64,000 bases of DNA, from assembly GCA_019096195.1 (NCBI GenBank), contig JAGTXK010000091.1, positions 372,001 through 436,000 of the forward strand. Direction: 5' to 3'. This stretch comes from Boletus sp. NGJ. Its lineage: Eukaryota; Basidiomycota; Agaricomycetes; Boletales; Boletaceae. Both the position numbers and the translations under genes were made by a program. This document shows, one piece after another, positions 33,930-45,561 of this stretch; the stretch's first letter is position 1, and every line of letters begins with the position of its first letter. The notes beneath the pieces were generated by a model that saw only the letters and a list, made by a program, of their open reading frames with translations, was not told the origin of the DNA and searched no databases.

Positions 33930-36900
33930 ATGAGCTCACCCCCAAACACCTCTTTTGATGGCACCCTTATTCGCGAGCGTTATTCATCATCCAACTCGAC
34001 TTCTTCACGTCCACCTGCCTCATCCTCCACCTCTTCTTTGCCACCTTCATCCTCCGCACCCTCTGCCGCTAATCCAACTACCCATCCAATTTCCTTTGAC
34101 GCACTCCTCTTTCAACATGCCAATGCTCCAAATCCTCTTCTCGCTGCCCTTGACCAGGCACTTTCCGAACGAAATATATTTTCCACCCAGAATACTCAGC
34201 TCTGGAAGCTAATCGAGAAGCAGCGCAGTGGTTACAATCAAGCCCTCAAGGAGTTCGAACGCATGCGCGCCGAACGAGATGCTTACAAAGCCCGTCTCCA
34301 GGCTGCTGGCCTTAGCGTCGAGCTCAAGAAGGACAAGCCCAGGCCATTAAGACCGTCTACATCCAATGCTGCCGTGTCCAACACTGCAGAAAATGGTTCT
34401 CTCGATCCCCGCGCAGCCATGGTCCAACATCTGTCTGATACATCAGGTGTGTGCTCTACTCCCCTCCCCTCCGTTCTCATACAACTCATCTTTACTAAAA
34501 ATACAGCTCCAGGTTCTCGCAATGACGATAGTCCTGTCACCCCCCCTCACTCGCAAGATGTAAATGACCGTGATTTCCAAGGACTTTATTCCGATGGTTC
34601 CTCCAATACGTCCTTGTCACCTGTGATTGTACCGCCTAGATCAGTGTCTCTTCCCCAGAGCAGCTCCAGCACTTCGTCAAATTCTTTATCCTCTTCATCC
34701 CTACTTTCACCTCGTTTAAACGAAGCGGAAAAGGCGTATAATCGTGCGCCCACCTCTCTCGTCAGCAACCCAGGATCACCAATACCACAGGTCAGGCTTT
34801 CGCAACAGAATACCATTCCATCGAGCTTGCCCATTGATGGTAATGGTCTTCTGGAATCTCACTCACAACCTCCTGTAATTCAACATACTCTCAACACTGT
34901 TGTTTCCACACAGGCATCTGTACCTGGTATTCACCCTACATCATTGACACCTCATTCTTCTTCCACCCCCAACTCTGGCTTGCTCAGTCCAATTCCTGAA
35001 AGTTCCAAGCCCGTAAACCGAGACTCGAGTGTTTCTCTTCCAGACGAGGCAAAGCGGTACATTGCTAACATGGGTGAAGGTCCACTACCAAGTCCGGGCT
35101 TGATCACAGCCATGTCAATCTCCGAACCAGCTCAGGCGCAAACTGGTCAGGGCGCCAATACTGGCATGAACTCAGTCGGCAAATCAGGGCTCACTGGTAT
35201 ACGCGCCGGAGATGAGAGCGAGTTTTTCGACACGGACGAAGACTCGGAGGAGGATCTCGTTGAGGAAACTGAGCAGCAACAAGAACTTCCGTCGGCCATT
35301 AACAGACATAACAAACCTGCCGATACAAGTGATTTCCCTATGCCGCCCTTGCCCGTTCCTGTTCCTGTTCCGCCTTCGCCCGGTCCTATTCAAGTACACC
35401 GACCGAGTCACATTCAGAGCGCCTCATCGCAACCCATCCCAAACCCGGAACCCCAGCTGCTTCCAGCCTCAGAAGCGGTCGTGGCATCGCAGACACGTTG
35501 GCAGTCCCAAACCGATATTTCCGTGTCATCACATTCTCAATCGTCTCTTGAGTCAACACCATTAACGCCTCAGCCGGATTCTCCCTTTCCGGAATCTTAT
35601 CTTTCACCAACGAAATCTATGCGTGGTACCTCGAGCGATGGGCCCAATCCTACTTTCCGTGCGCTCCCTCTTCTTGTTGACGACCTGAAAACTACTCGTG
35701 TCATGGTTTCGCATTCCTCTATCAGGCCGAATGATCGAGGCAAGGAAGTATTGTCTTTCGAGATCGAAGTGGATCCTGGGAAGAGCAAGGAACCCTGGAA
35801 AATAGAAAAATTGTACTCTGACGTACTAGGACTTGACCATCGGCTAAGGGCTACCGTTGGGAAGGGTGTCTCGAAGAAGATTGCAGCCCTCCCGGAAGGT
35901 AAACTGTGGAGGGATCATGCACCTGCAAAATCTGATCAGCGTAAAGTAAGCAAAACTCGGATCTGAACTCTTTTTTTTTTTTTTTTTTTCAGGCTGACTG
36001 TTGTTTGTTTAGGCCGCTCTAGAAGTATATCTGCAGTCATTGATTGATCTTCCAGTCAAGAATAAGGATGAGATAATCGCGTTCCTGACTTCGGACGTTG
36101 TCCGCGATGCAAAGAAACCAGTAATGCAGGCCGGGCACAAAGAAGGTTATCTCACCAAACGAGGTAAGAACTTCGGTGGGTGGAAGACCCGGTACTTCGT
36201 CTTGCAAGGACCTGTCCTCGAATATTATGAAAGTGTGAGTATTGTAACGTGAGCGCTGTTCTCCCATCTAACATTGGTAACAGCGGGGTGGTGCTCACCT
36301 CGGTTCCATCGTCATAACGAATGCGCAAATAGGTCGTCAACAGCGAACAGCAGACAACGACGATGAGAAAAATTATCGTCACGCGTTCCTTATCATCGAA
36401 GCAAAGAAGGCGCCTGGTGGTTCTAACCCACGGCATGTCCTATGTGCTGAAAGCGACTCCGAGCGGGATAGTTGGGTGGACATACTCGTTCGTTACGTGG
36501 CGGGAACCTTCAATGAAGATTCATTTACTCCGCTCTCGATTGGTCCAAGCCCCATCTTGGTCAACCTCTCCCAGACTCAAGGCCCTGGATCGGGCCAACC
36601 TCGGTCCAGTGTGAGCTCGAATCAAGATACCGTCACCACGCCAAATGGAAAACGCGGAATGAGAGTTTTGTCGAAAGATGACATCACTCGAGCCACAGTG
36701 ATACCCATATCCCAACTTCCGCAAGACGCGAATAATTCCAAATTTTTCCAGTCAACGCCTTTCCTAGGTTCTGCCTCGATCGACGAGTCCCATTCCTCCA
36801 GTCCAACTAAATCTGTGTGCACTGTCAACACAGACCGGGATCAGTCCACTCACGAAGAGTATGCAAAAAGGCTTGCAGAGCGCACCGAACCCCCGTTGTC

Positions 36901-38552
36901 AAGTTCCCTACCCACAACCTCACCGCTTGAAGTTGTTGGTCAGGGCTTGGTAGCGGTCAGATCGAGCTCGGAACTGGGTCATTATGCAGACATCGACCGA
37001 CGAGCGGCGTACCCCAAGCAAGAGCAGAGCACTGAATCTGGTCGGTCCCGGGAGGTTCGACGAGACAGGAAGTCATACCACCCTGGCTTGGCAGCAGTGT
37101 CTGGTTCACCCACGACAGCCGCATTCCCTGACCGTGCCTCTTCGCCCGATCTTGGCTCCACACCTTTGCGAGGCGGCGATCCGAACGGGAAGGTAAAGAT
37201 TTCAGGACCTTTAAGCGGCGCCCCTATCCGTGCAGGTTACAAGTTCGGTAGCAAGGATGTACCAACGGAGGGGACCTCATCGAGTGACAGACGGGAAAAG
37301 GCTAAATCAAGGTCATTCTGGAACTTCGGGAGACCCGCCGACAGGCTCCCGACGTCTGCTCCTCGAGCCGTCTTTGGAGTACCCCTGGACGAATCCCTCG
37401 ATGTCGCCGAGATCGCTCGTCTACCAGCAGTTGTCTTCCGATGCATACAGTACCTGGAAGCAAAAAAGGCCGAGCAAGAGGAGGGTATTTATCGCCTAAG
37501 TGGGAGCTCTGCTGTGATCAAGGGTGTGAGGGACAGATTCAACGCTGGTATGTTGGACCTCCCGTCCTGGCACTGTGGTGTGCTAATGATTTGTAAAGAG
37601 GGCGACGTAGACCTCCTAGCATCCGATGAATACTTGGACCCCCACGCCATTGCTGGCTTGCTGAAAAGCTTCCTTCGAGAACTACCTGCTAGCATTCTAA
37701 CGCGCGACTTACACATGAGATTCCTTTCTGTAATGGGTCCGTGTTTCCTCGTCTTCGCGCATCGGAATGTAGTTGACACCACTCGCAGACTTTGTGGAAC
37801 CGCAAGAGCGCATCCGCGAACTATCACATCTCATCGCATCATTGCCGATCGCCAACTACAGCTTACTTCGCGCGCTAACTGCCCATCTGATCCTCATTGT
37901 GCAAAACTCAGCCATCAACAAAATGACCATGCGAAACGTCGGCATCGTCTTCAGTCCTACCCTTGGCATACCTGCTGGTGTCTTCAGCTTGATGCTTGGA
38001 GAATTCAATCGGGTTTTCAATGTTGATGCCACCAACGACATTACCGAGGATGACGCGGACAAGGACGGCGAGCTCAGTCGCCGAAATAGCCGACAGTATT
38101 CAGATGCAGCGGCGGACAAGCTCCTCGGTTTAGCGGGGAGGACACTGCATGGTTCGTCGTCACCTCTTTAGTTTGGGATACCCCTCACAATTGTCGCTTT
38201 CTTAGCACCGACAGACGAAATTCCTTCCGAAGACAGCGACAGTATTTCGACCCAGTACGAGAGCGGTAACGAGACAACAGAAAACGATGCGACTGCGGAA
38301 TCTAGTCAGACACGCTCGAGCAATCCATCTCAACATTCGGAACTTCTCACACCTGCCCGAGCTGAGTTCCCCACCATGCAATCGCGGTCGCATGCGGCCC
38401 ATGTCGCTGCCAGCCGCGGGCTAAACATCGCTGTCAATCAGAGAGGCAACCGACAGAGTCGCATAATGAGACTCCCTGTATCGCCACGACCACCAACAGA
38501 TGCGATTCCTCCCTCGGTTCTCTCACCCCAGCAGACTGCAAGACAAAGTTAA
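33930..38552 (+). CDS. Rho GTPase-activating protein with PX, PH and RhoGAP domains (Bem3-like)
   Basis: Negative regulator of Rho/Cdc42 GTPases in polarity; the PX-PH-RhoGAP order is that of Bem3. The long Ser/Pro-rich N terminus includes a short coiled coil ('LWKLIEKQRSGYNQALKEFE'). PX: 'EVLSFEIEVDPGKSKEPWKI' and 'LGLDHRLRATVGKGVSKKI'. PH: 'HKEGYLTKRGKNFGGWKTRY' to 'VLCAESDSERDSWVDILVRY'. RhoGAP: 'RLPAVVFRCIQYLEAKKAEQ', the arginine finger in 'EEGIYRLSGSSAVIKGVRDR', 'AGLLKSFLRELPASILTRDL' and 'MTMRNVGIVFSPTLGIPAGV'. ATG is 33930; TAA 38550-38552 follows a Ser/Thr/Arg-rich tail. Introns near 34447-34505, 35947-36012 (with a T20 tract), 36235-36283, 37545-37598, 37733-37785 and 38150-38206. 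Confidence 0.92.
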
Positions 38553-38886
38553 TTGGGACCGCATTCATTCTTCCGTCCTTGCTCCCTCCGACAAAGTTGT
38601 CCTTGTTTCATGAACATCTGTACCATTAAATGTTCCTTATATCTATACCCTTCCCTTTCCACATCCCAGATATATATACCCTAGCACGCGAAGGACTAGT
38701 AGTCAGTAGTTATATTGGACACTCGACGGCTAGGCGGCGTTTTCCTCGTACTTGGCATATCATTTACATATTACTATCGACATGAAATTTGTGAGCCGCA
38801 TAAATTCTTGCTTGAGCTTTGTTAGTAACTTGCGCTCCTTGACGAAGTTCCAGCAAGTTTAATGCACTCTGCTCCGGTTGGATCAC
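38553..38886. other. Intergenic: RhoGAP 3' flank and DNA ligase promoter
   Basis: 334 nt, AT-rich in the middle (TATATATACCC near 38671). No gene or repeat was recognised. Confidence 0.35.
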
Positions 38887-41725
38887 ATGGAAGCGCAAGG
38901 TGACGCCAAACAGATACCGTTCTCGTCGTAAGTGAACCAGACGCTAATATTTGTGCAAGATCACTTAGAAGCAGGATCTAGCTTCATTTCTCTACTGCGA
39001 GAGATAGCCAGCATCCCGGCCAGGTCGACGTTGTCTCGCGCGCAGAAGTCCAGCACATCTTCAAACCACTCTCCTCGTGCTGTCGCCAACAGGTGGATAG
39101 AAGCTTTGAGGAGGAATTATTCTCCTCTCCCACGCGGTACTACTGCCTCAGTGTTGCGACTGCTTTTCCCGGAAGATGATACCCCAAGAAAGTACGGTCT
39201 ACAGGAAACACTCCTCGCACGGTATCTCGGCCAGTGCTTGGACTCGTCCACGGTTTTTACTGGGGGTGCGAAGCATCTGAAAGTCTGGAGTCAGGAGTCT
39301 GCTTCTGGCTGCCTTGGCGAGGAGCTCCTTAAATATGCCGTACCTGGAACAAAGGTGCCTTCTAAGGAGTGATCTGTGAGTTGTGACCATATTGACGCAT
39401 TGGCTCAGAACGCTACTGGACCCAAGAGCCTTCAAGAAATTGACACACTCCTGGACGAACTGGCATCTACCTCCCTTTTCTCCGACAAGTCCTTTCACGA
39501 TGGAAGCGCGTCCACATCCCATTACAAGCGTTCTAAGTCTTCGATATTACGCTCTCTCTATGATTCCCTCCCAGCCACCGATGCCGCCTACCTCACTCAG
39601 ATCATTCTCAAAGACTTACGTCCTTTGCTTTATGCACCCCCCTCAGCAATCACCAATCAGGCCTTGCTCACCTACAACACACGCAGCAAGCAGATACTAA
39701 CAAGAGAGCAGTTCATGAAGGAATGGGACCCTTCTGGATCTATGGTCAAGATGTACAAAATACGTGCAAAGCTGGATGAGGCTGCCATGGGTTTCGAAGC
39801 AGGCGGTACACTCGTAGTTGCTCACCCACGCTGGGGTGTCCTGGTGGAGGTCCCCAAGTCAGCAAAAGGTCGGGGCCCCCTACATGCTCTCGAATTATTA
39901 GACACCGATGGGCAGATCTGGGCCGAGACGAAATATGATGGCGAACGGGCACAGATCCATGTTCGGTTTTGCGAGGACGGGGAAGCGAAGATCGTTATAT
40001 TCAGCAAAAGCAAACGGGACTCGACGTTGGATCGCATTGCCGTGCACTCGTAGGTGTTACAGTTTCGACACTGTTACTCGATTTAAACTTCGGAGGTAGA
40101 ATCATCAAAGCGGCATTGGCAGGAATAGGGAAGCAAGACATCATTTTAGATGCCGAGATGGTTGCGTTCTCAGATGAGAGGAATGTTATCGATGGTCAGT
40201 AAGAACGTTTGGCTCGATCATCTTAAATATTGAAAGGCATATACTAGAGTTTTGGCGGATACGAGGTATCGTGCGTCCCGTCCAAGGGGTTCAAGCAACT
40301 AAGGGAGAGTCAAATGATTCGCAACCCATGTGAGCACTGCCAACTCTTATCGACATGGATGGTTCTTTGATACATAAATAGGGACTCGTGTCCTTCTCTT
40401 CATTCATCCTCTACGGAATCTCTCCACCTCGCTCTCGTGTTTTTCGACGTCCTTCTCCTCGGAAGTGCCTCGCTTCTGAACGTGCCATACTCAATGCGGC
40501 GTTCCATGCTTGAAGGCGTCATCCAGGAAATACCGGGCCAGGCCATGATTGCTGAGCGCTCCGTGGTATCTAGTGACCCTGAGACACGTATGGAGAGCGC
40601 CGCCAAAAATCTTCGAGAAATATGGGCACAGCGCATAGCGGAAAACCAGGAGGGCTTAGTCCTCAAATCGGGGGAAAGCGCGTACGGAGACTGGAGGATG
40701 CCTTGGGTCAAGGTAACAATATATATCGAAATAATCGCACCTCTGACACTTACATTCAATGGAAACAGTTGAAGAAAGACTATATTCCCGGATACGGGGA
40801 CACTATTGATCTTGTTGTGATTGCTGCTTCATGGGAGAAGGATCGTGCAAGGGAGCTCCAAGGTAGGTACCGTCCTGGTTTGGCTGTGGCCAATACATCT
40901 CAGAGCGCCTCAGTACGTCCCGCAACGCTAACAAGGTTTTACGTTGGCGCGTTTGGCAATCTTTCTCAGTGTACAGCCAATGTAAGTTCTCTTGGTTGAT
41001 ACACGTTCACCCAAGGGCGATTGAACCCCCTTTATAGCCCACAGTCAAACCGCATTTTGTTGTTTATTTCACTGCTTCATACGGCCTGTCCCGGGAACAG
41101 CTAGAAGAGTTTAATTTCTGGGTACGAGCAGACGCAGTCGAGCCATCGGTGAGAACTCTAGTCCTAGACCTCGAACGATCTGAAGTACCCAATCACTCGA
41201 ATTGATAGGCGTCCCGTGATGAACTTTCATATTCGTACTCGATACTTCAGACGCTTCCTCAGCCAACGGTCCTTCTCCGGACCCCGATTCTAGTTGAATT
41301 ATGCGGCGCTGGGTTCACGAAAAGTCCAAGCAGCAAGGTCGGTGTACGTCTTGCAATATCATCAATCCCTGGCTGAATTTAAAAAGTACTATGAATTACG
41401 CTTCCCCCGAATCACGAAGATCTTTCGATCGTCAGAACGCTCCTTCATGGACTGTCTCACCCTTCGGGAACTGCAGACAATCGCGTACGAATCCACTGGT
41501 CGTGAGATTCGGGATGCCGATACATACAAGGATCTCGATGATTGGGCGAATCGTTTGTGGGGAAATGGACAAGCCATGGATCAAGAGCGAGATCAAAATG
41601 AAGAGAGTCGATCGAAGAAACATGCTAGTATGAGGGAAGAATGGGAATCAAAGTTCGAGAACCTCGACGTGCAACGGGCAAAGAGTAGAAAGAGAAAACA
41701 TGAGGACATAGAAATGTTGTCTTGA
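38887..41725 (+). CDS. ATP-dependent DNA ligase, LIG4-like catalytic core without BRCT domains
   Basis: Seals nicks through a lysyl-AMP intermediate. The DNA-binding region has 'SSFISLLREIASIPAR', 'RKYGLQETLLARYLGQCLD' and 'WDPSGSMVKMYKIRAKLDEA'. The adenylation motif is 'AETKYDGERAQIHV', with the nucleophilic Lys in KYDGER. Later motifs are 'IILDAEMVAF', 'CFFDVLLLGSASLLN', 'NQEGLVLKSGESAYGDW' and 'WVKLKKDYIPGYGDTIDLVV'. The OB-fold ends near 'YYELRFPRITKIFRSSERSF'. A charged tail 'KSRKRKHEDIEMLS' ends at TGA 41723-41725 instead of BRCT repeats, so it is not a full-length Lig4. It resembles a separate fungal ligase group. Start ATG 38887 ('MEAQGDAKQIPFSS') is followed by an intron ending at 38980. 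Confidence 0.85.
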
Positions 41726-42038
41726 GTTGTACAATGAGCTGCATGCGGATATGTCCACCCTTTGGAACTGGCGTTTATCGCGAAGTTGAGTCCCCCATTA
41801 TTCAAAACTTTGCAGGGGACTCGATTTCCGTTTGATCTACACCATCCATGGCTTTATTCGTGCAACGGCTGGAATTTCTCGTAGAGGAATCTCTGGTCCG
41901 CTCGCAACCCTGCGAATAAACCGGTTATAGCCCATGCGTGCCTCTAAGAGCAAGCGCCGCCTCGCGACGGTAGAGTGATTCTTGGATTCATAATCTTCGC
42001 CATCCGGGGACATATATATAGTCTGTGCCACTGAAGCT
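41726..42038. other. Intergenic between convergent DNA ligase and ADA1 genes
   Basis: 313 nt. It contains the small minus-strand ORF described separately (41837-42013) and no other signal. Confidence 0.35.
41837..42013 (-). CDS. Candidate small ORF, 58 codons, unknown
   Basis: An ATG-started frame 'MSPDGEDYESKNHSTVARRR' continues through a basic amphipathic stretch ('LLLEARMGYNRFIRRVASG') to 'IPAVARIKPWMV' and a stop at 41839-41837. It lies 25 nt after the ADA1 stop on the same strand. It is too short for coding statistics by eye and no family is recognised. It may be a chance ORF in the ADA1 3' UTR, a small protein gene, or an exon of an ADA1 splice form. Confidence 0.25.
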   Translation of the reverse strand: MSPDGEDYESKNHSTVARRRLLLEARMGYNRFIRRVASGPEIPLREIPAVARIKPWMV

Positions 42039-43150
42039 TCATCGCAACTGCCTGAGAGCCTCCTTCACCGTACTTCGTTCGCCCAGGAGGGCAAGAATCT
42101 GCCATCGTTGGTCCCGAACCTCTCGATCTTTGAGAAGGACAACATCCTCGTCATCCATGACCTCGTTTTCACCTATTGCCAGCCTCATGGCTGCTGCGGA
42201 TTGGTTTGGAAGCACTGCAGGGGAGAGCGTGAAGAGTGAGTCGAAGGAAGATGCGGTGAGAACTCGATTGTTTGAGCGCGGGGCAGAAGGGTTGATAGAT
42301 GCTATGGCATGGGAAGTAGAAGTGAGAGAAATGGCGTGAGTGATAAGCTGTTTTAGCTTTGCCTGTCGCGGTTTTAGTACTATTAGGTTAGATCTTGTGG
42401 ACGCCTACCTCAAACGCAAGCATCATTAGTGATGCCACGGTGCGAGACGGCGCGCCTAAATTGTGCTGAGCAGATATAAGATTGATCCTGTCGGATATAT
42501 GTTGCAAAGTGGGAGCCCTGGATATAGAAGCGAGATGAAGTTGCGGACGACAGCCTGGGGGGTCTACAATGCAGGAAGCTGATTGGGAGAGGGGAAATAA
42601 GGGTGGCACTGAACTCACCACCGCGTTCTGGAAGAAGAACCACGCCTCTGTCTCGTGCAATCTCATCCATGTCTTTGCGTGGTCGCGGGCGTTCTAGGGC
42701 ACTCGACTGCGAGGAAAGGTTGCGTACCCTGTCTCGTTCGCGTCTACCTAAGGAGACAGTCCATCGCTTGAGTCTGTTCGATCGTAATGTGCCATCCACA
42801 TCATCGGGCCCTTGGTATGGGAGAATTCTACGCCGCTTGCGAGGGGGCTGCTTTGGGGCATCCGGGGGTGGCGTGGGGGGTCTTCGATGAACTGTAAAGT
42901 CAAACAAAGATATGATCAAGGAATTGTGCAGTTGGACTGCGACAGCCTCAGCCACACGTCTGTAACGAACGCGAGGGATGGACAGACCTAGGTTTGGTGC
43001 GTCGAGGGCTTGGCGAACAGAATCCTCGAATTCCTGCCTCGATATTCGAGCAGACACAAACTGGCTGAGGGCATTGAAGTAGCCCGTTGCCTTTGGGCCC
43101 AAGGCGACGTTGAGCTGGCCTTTGATGGTGGGCGTCGACGAGAGCGACAT
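42039..43150 (-). CDS. HFI1: SAGA complex adaptor subunit Ada1/Hfi1-like
   Basis: Histone-fold-containing subunit needed for integrity of the SAGA coactivator complex. The N-terminal SAGA-Ada1 domain is evident: 'IKGQLNVALGPKATGYFNAL', 'SQFVSARISRQEFEDSVRQA' and 'VAEAVAVQLHNSLIISLFDF'. A Pro-rich, then Arg/Lys-rich linker follows ('PKQPPRKRRRILPYQG'). The C-terminal part contains 'AMRLAIGENEVMDDEDVVLL' and 'LALLGERSTVKEALRQLR' before TGA 42041-42039. ATG is 43150-43148. There are two or three introns. Its 5' end is 124 nt from the divergent makorin start. Confidence 0.82.
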
Positions 43151-43274
43151 GGCTGAGTGGTGAATGTACCGTGGGAAAGAGTGATGAACTCACCCGAAAG
43201 TCCTCGCTGGCACTGTGCACACGCTCGATATCTTGCTCTTTAACCGTGACGTTGTCCACATCGTCGATGCGTAT
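43151..43274. promoter_or_regulatory. Short divergent promoter, ADA1 / makorin
   Basis: 124 nt separate the two ATGs. It must hold both core promoters and short 5' UTRs. No named element was recognised. Confidence 0.4.
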
Positions 43275-45234
43275 ATGGATCGTCCTGTGACATCCAAGTC
43301 GCGGGGCATCTGTCGCTACTACACCACTCCCAGGGGCTGCTTTGCCGGAGACGACTGCAAATTTCTCCATGGCGCTGACGAGAAGTTGACACCGTATGAC
43401 AAAGCGAAGGTGTGCAGGTACTATGCCAGGGGTATGCTCGGTGTATTTGCTATCCACCGTCTCTCCTAACCCTTAATCAGGCCATTGTACTCGCGGTGAT
43501 CGATGTTGGTTCCGGCATGTCCTTCCAAAGGTAGTTCTGGACGACGAGAGAATCCAATTCAATACGGATGCGTGTTGTATCTGCCTGGAGAAGCCAACCA
43601 CGTATGGCTTACTCAGTGAGTCATCCTCAAGTATGACTACTGATCAAGTAGTATTAAGTCATGCACACAGCGGACTGCAGCCATGTATTTTGTCTCGAGG
43701 TCAATCTGATAACATATTCTTGGTCATCTAATGATACTCACTGCCTAGCCAGTGTATCCGTCAGTGGCGCGCTCCTGCGGGTAAATCACCCGACGTGGTC
43801 TCTTCAGGCACGATCAAGTGTTGTCCCCTTTGCCGTATACCTTCTCGTTTTGTCACACCGTCTGCGCATTTCTTTCCAAACGGTAACCCTCGCAAAAAGG
43901 AAACAATTGATGCATACAAAGCCAGCATGGCCAGGATATCTTGCAAGTACGTCAGAGACTCCCCTCTGCTACTGTTATCTAACTTTTGAGTTTCTAGGTA
44001 CTTTGAAGAGACATCGCACACTGGGAAGCCGTGTTGTCCTTTCGGAGTGGATTGTTTCTACCAACATACCAATCCTGATGGTACTCCGCATGTGTTCCGC
44101 CATGGTGCAAAGCATTCCATGAATGTGGGCTTTCGTATTATGACTGTTTACAAAGATGACTGATGCCATCCTCGTAGATCTACCGAACCCATCGCCTCAG
44201 GGGTGCCAACCTACCTCCTGCCCGTTTCGATTACGACGACCCAATCGAGTTTTTGCAACATATTTTCGAGAATCCGATAACCAATCTTCATGCTACGCTC
44301 GACGTCATACGGGCCAGCCTTCCGGCACTCATGGAGAGGTTTGGATCGAGTAACGAATCTGGAAGTCACGCCTTAGGTGACGATGAGGAGACTGTGGGGA
44401 ATTCTATTGACCCTCTTGAGCTACTGGTACGTAAACTATTCCTCCCTCCCCCACTTTGTTACGAAGCGCCTTGTAGATGTAACTCTAACTTTTTCCACTT
44501 GTTACCATCCCATGCATTACGACATATCTCGAATGTAGCAAGACAATTGGGCTATACATGACGAAGCGGCAACATCCCTTTCCACTGTTGCGGAGGGAGA
44601 TAATCTACAGTCTACGCCAGTGGAACCACTCCCAGAACATGCGCCATTACCGACGGGAACGCCACTGTTTCCAGAATTCCGTGTCGCTTCCCAGCCGACC
44701 GCTGTGTCATCCAGTCACCCGCTACCTTCTCAACCCCAACCTGCACGTCTCTCGTTGCGATTCAACACGGCAATGAGTGCTCAGAGTCGGCAGACGTTCA
44801 TCATTGATATCTCGGATGAGGATGAGGATGAGGACGAGGACGAGGACGAGGATGAGGATGAATTCGTTCAACATAGATCCGTTACCGAATCCAACAACTC
44901 CACCGAACCATCTGACCCCTCCCTGTTGGCAAGCACACCTGCCCCTCGATCGTCACCAGAAGAACCAACTGCCCTCCAGTCTGCTGGGACGGACATGTCA
45001 TTTAGCCGTCTTCAATGTGAACATGACGTCGACCCACCTTTTATGACGGATGGCCGTGGCCGTGTTGTCTGGAGCAGCACCCGAAATGCATCTGGACGAA
45101 GTACTACCTCCGAAGGCCGAGCGTCACGACACTCTCGAACCGGATCCACTTCAAGAATCGTATGTCCATCACCCAACTCGACTCTCCTTGTTTCAAACAC
45201 TCGCGGGCATGCGTGGGGTGGACAGGACACTTGA
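43275..45234 (+). CDS. Makorin-type CCCH/RING E3 ubiquitin ligase with an acidic tail
   Basis: Order of domains: CCCH finger 1 'ICRYYTTPRGCFAGDDCKFL', CCCH 2 'VCRYYARGHCTRGDRCWFRH', RING ('ACCICLEKPTTYGLL', 'DCSHVFCLECIRQW', 'IKCCPLCRIPSRFVTPS') and a further CCCH 'PCCPFGVDCFYQHTNPDG'. This is the makorin layout; the family ubiquitinates RNA-associated or nuclear targets. ATG 43275 reads 'MDRPVTSKSRGICRYY'. The C-terminal half is disordered, with an acidic run encoded by GATGAG/GACGAG repeats (44815-44862), which is unusual for the family. TGA is at 45232-45234; an intron near the end could change the last residues. About seven introns. Confidence 0.88.
44815..44862 (+). repeat. GAYGAG hexanucleotide microsatellite in the makorin coding region
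   Basis: About eight tandem GATGAG/GACGAG units encode alternating Asp-Glu just after 'RQTFIIDIS'. Such tracts are prone to length change by replication slippage. The unit stays in frame whatever its copy number. Confidence 0.85.
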
Positions 45235-45561
45235 GGCATAGATGGAAGGCGGGTGGAGGGGAAGATAACAACGATATGACTAATTTGTACTAGAACGACG
45301 AAGATTTGTTTTTTTTTGTATTTTAGCTTGCATTGTACCTTTGCATGAAGTTGATATGCTTTTTTGCGTAGTTTGAATGACGAAGTGCTGCGTATACAAA
45401 CTGTTGGCGTGACCCGGCCCGCCTCAGTCAACTGGCTCCCACTGCGACCATTCCAAGAATGCACACATGACCTGTTGATGTTACTAGCGGGCGGCCCGTC
45501 GAGGATCAACCACGGACTGCTCGTAAAGCCCGCACCCAGGGCTATTCCGATAGATTTCACC
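45235..45561. other. Intergenic: makorin 3' flank and MBL-gene promoter
   Basis: About 330 nt. It includes a T-run near 45307-45318. The MBL reading frame is open upstream of the chosen ATG back to about 45364 but has no ATG or conserved sequence there. Confidence 0.35.

Noticed and set aside
41294-41400. A separate gene starting near 41294
   Set aside because: The frame is the last exon of the DNA ligase read through its preceding intron; 'YYELRFPRITKIFR' is ligase sequence.
44815-44862. GAYGAG repeat as a mobile or CRISPR-like array
   Set aside because: It is a hexanucleotide coding microsatellite in frame within the makorin gene; there are no spacers.
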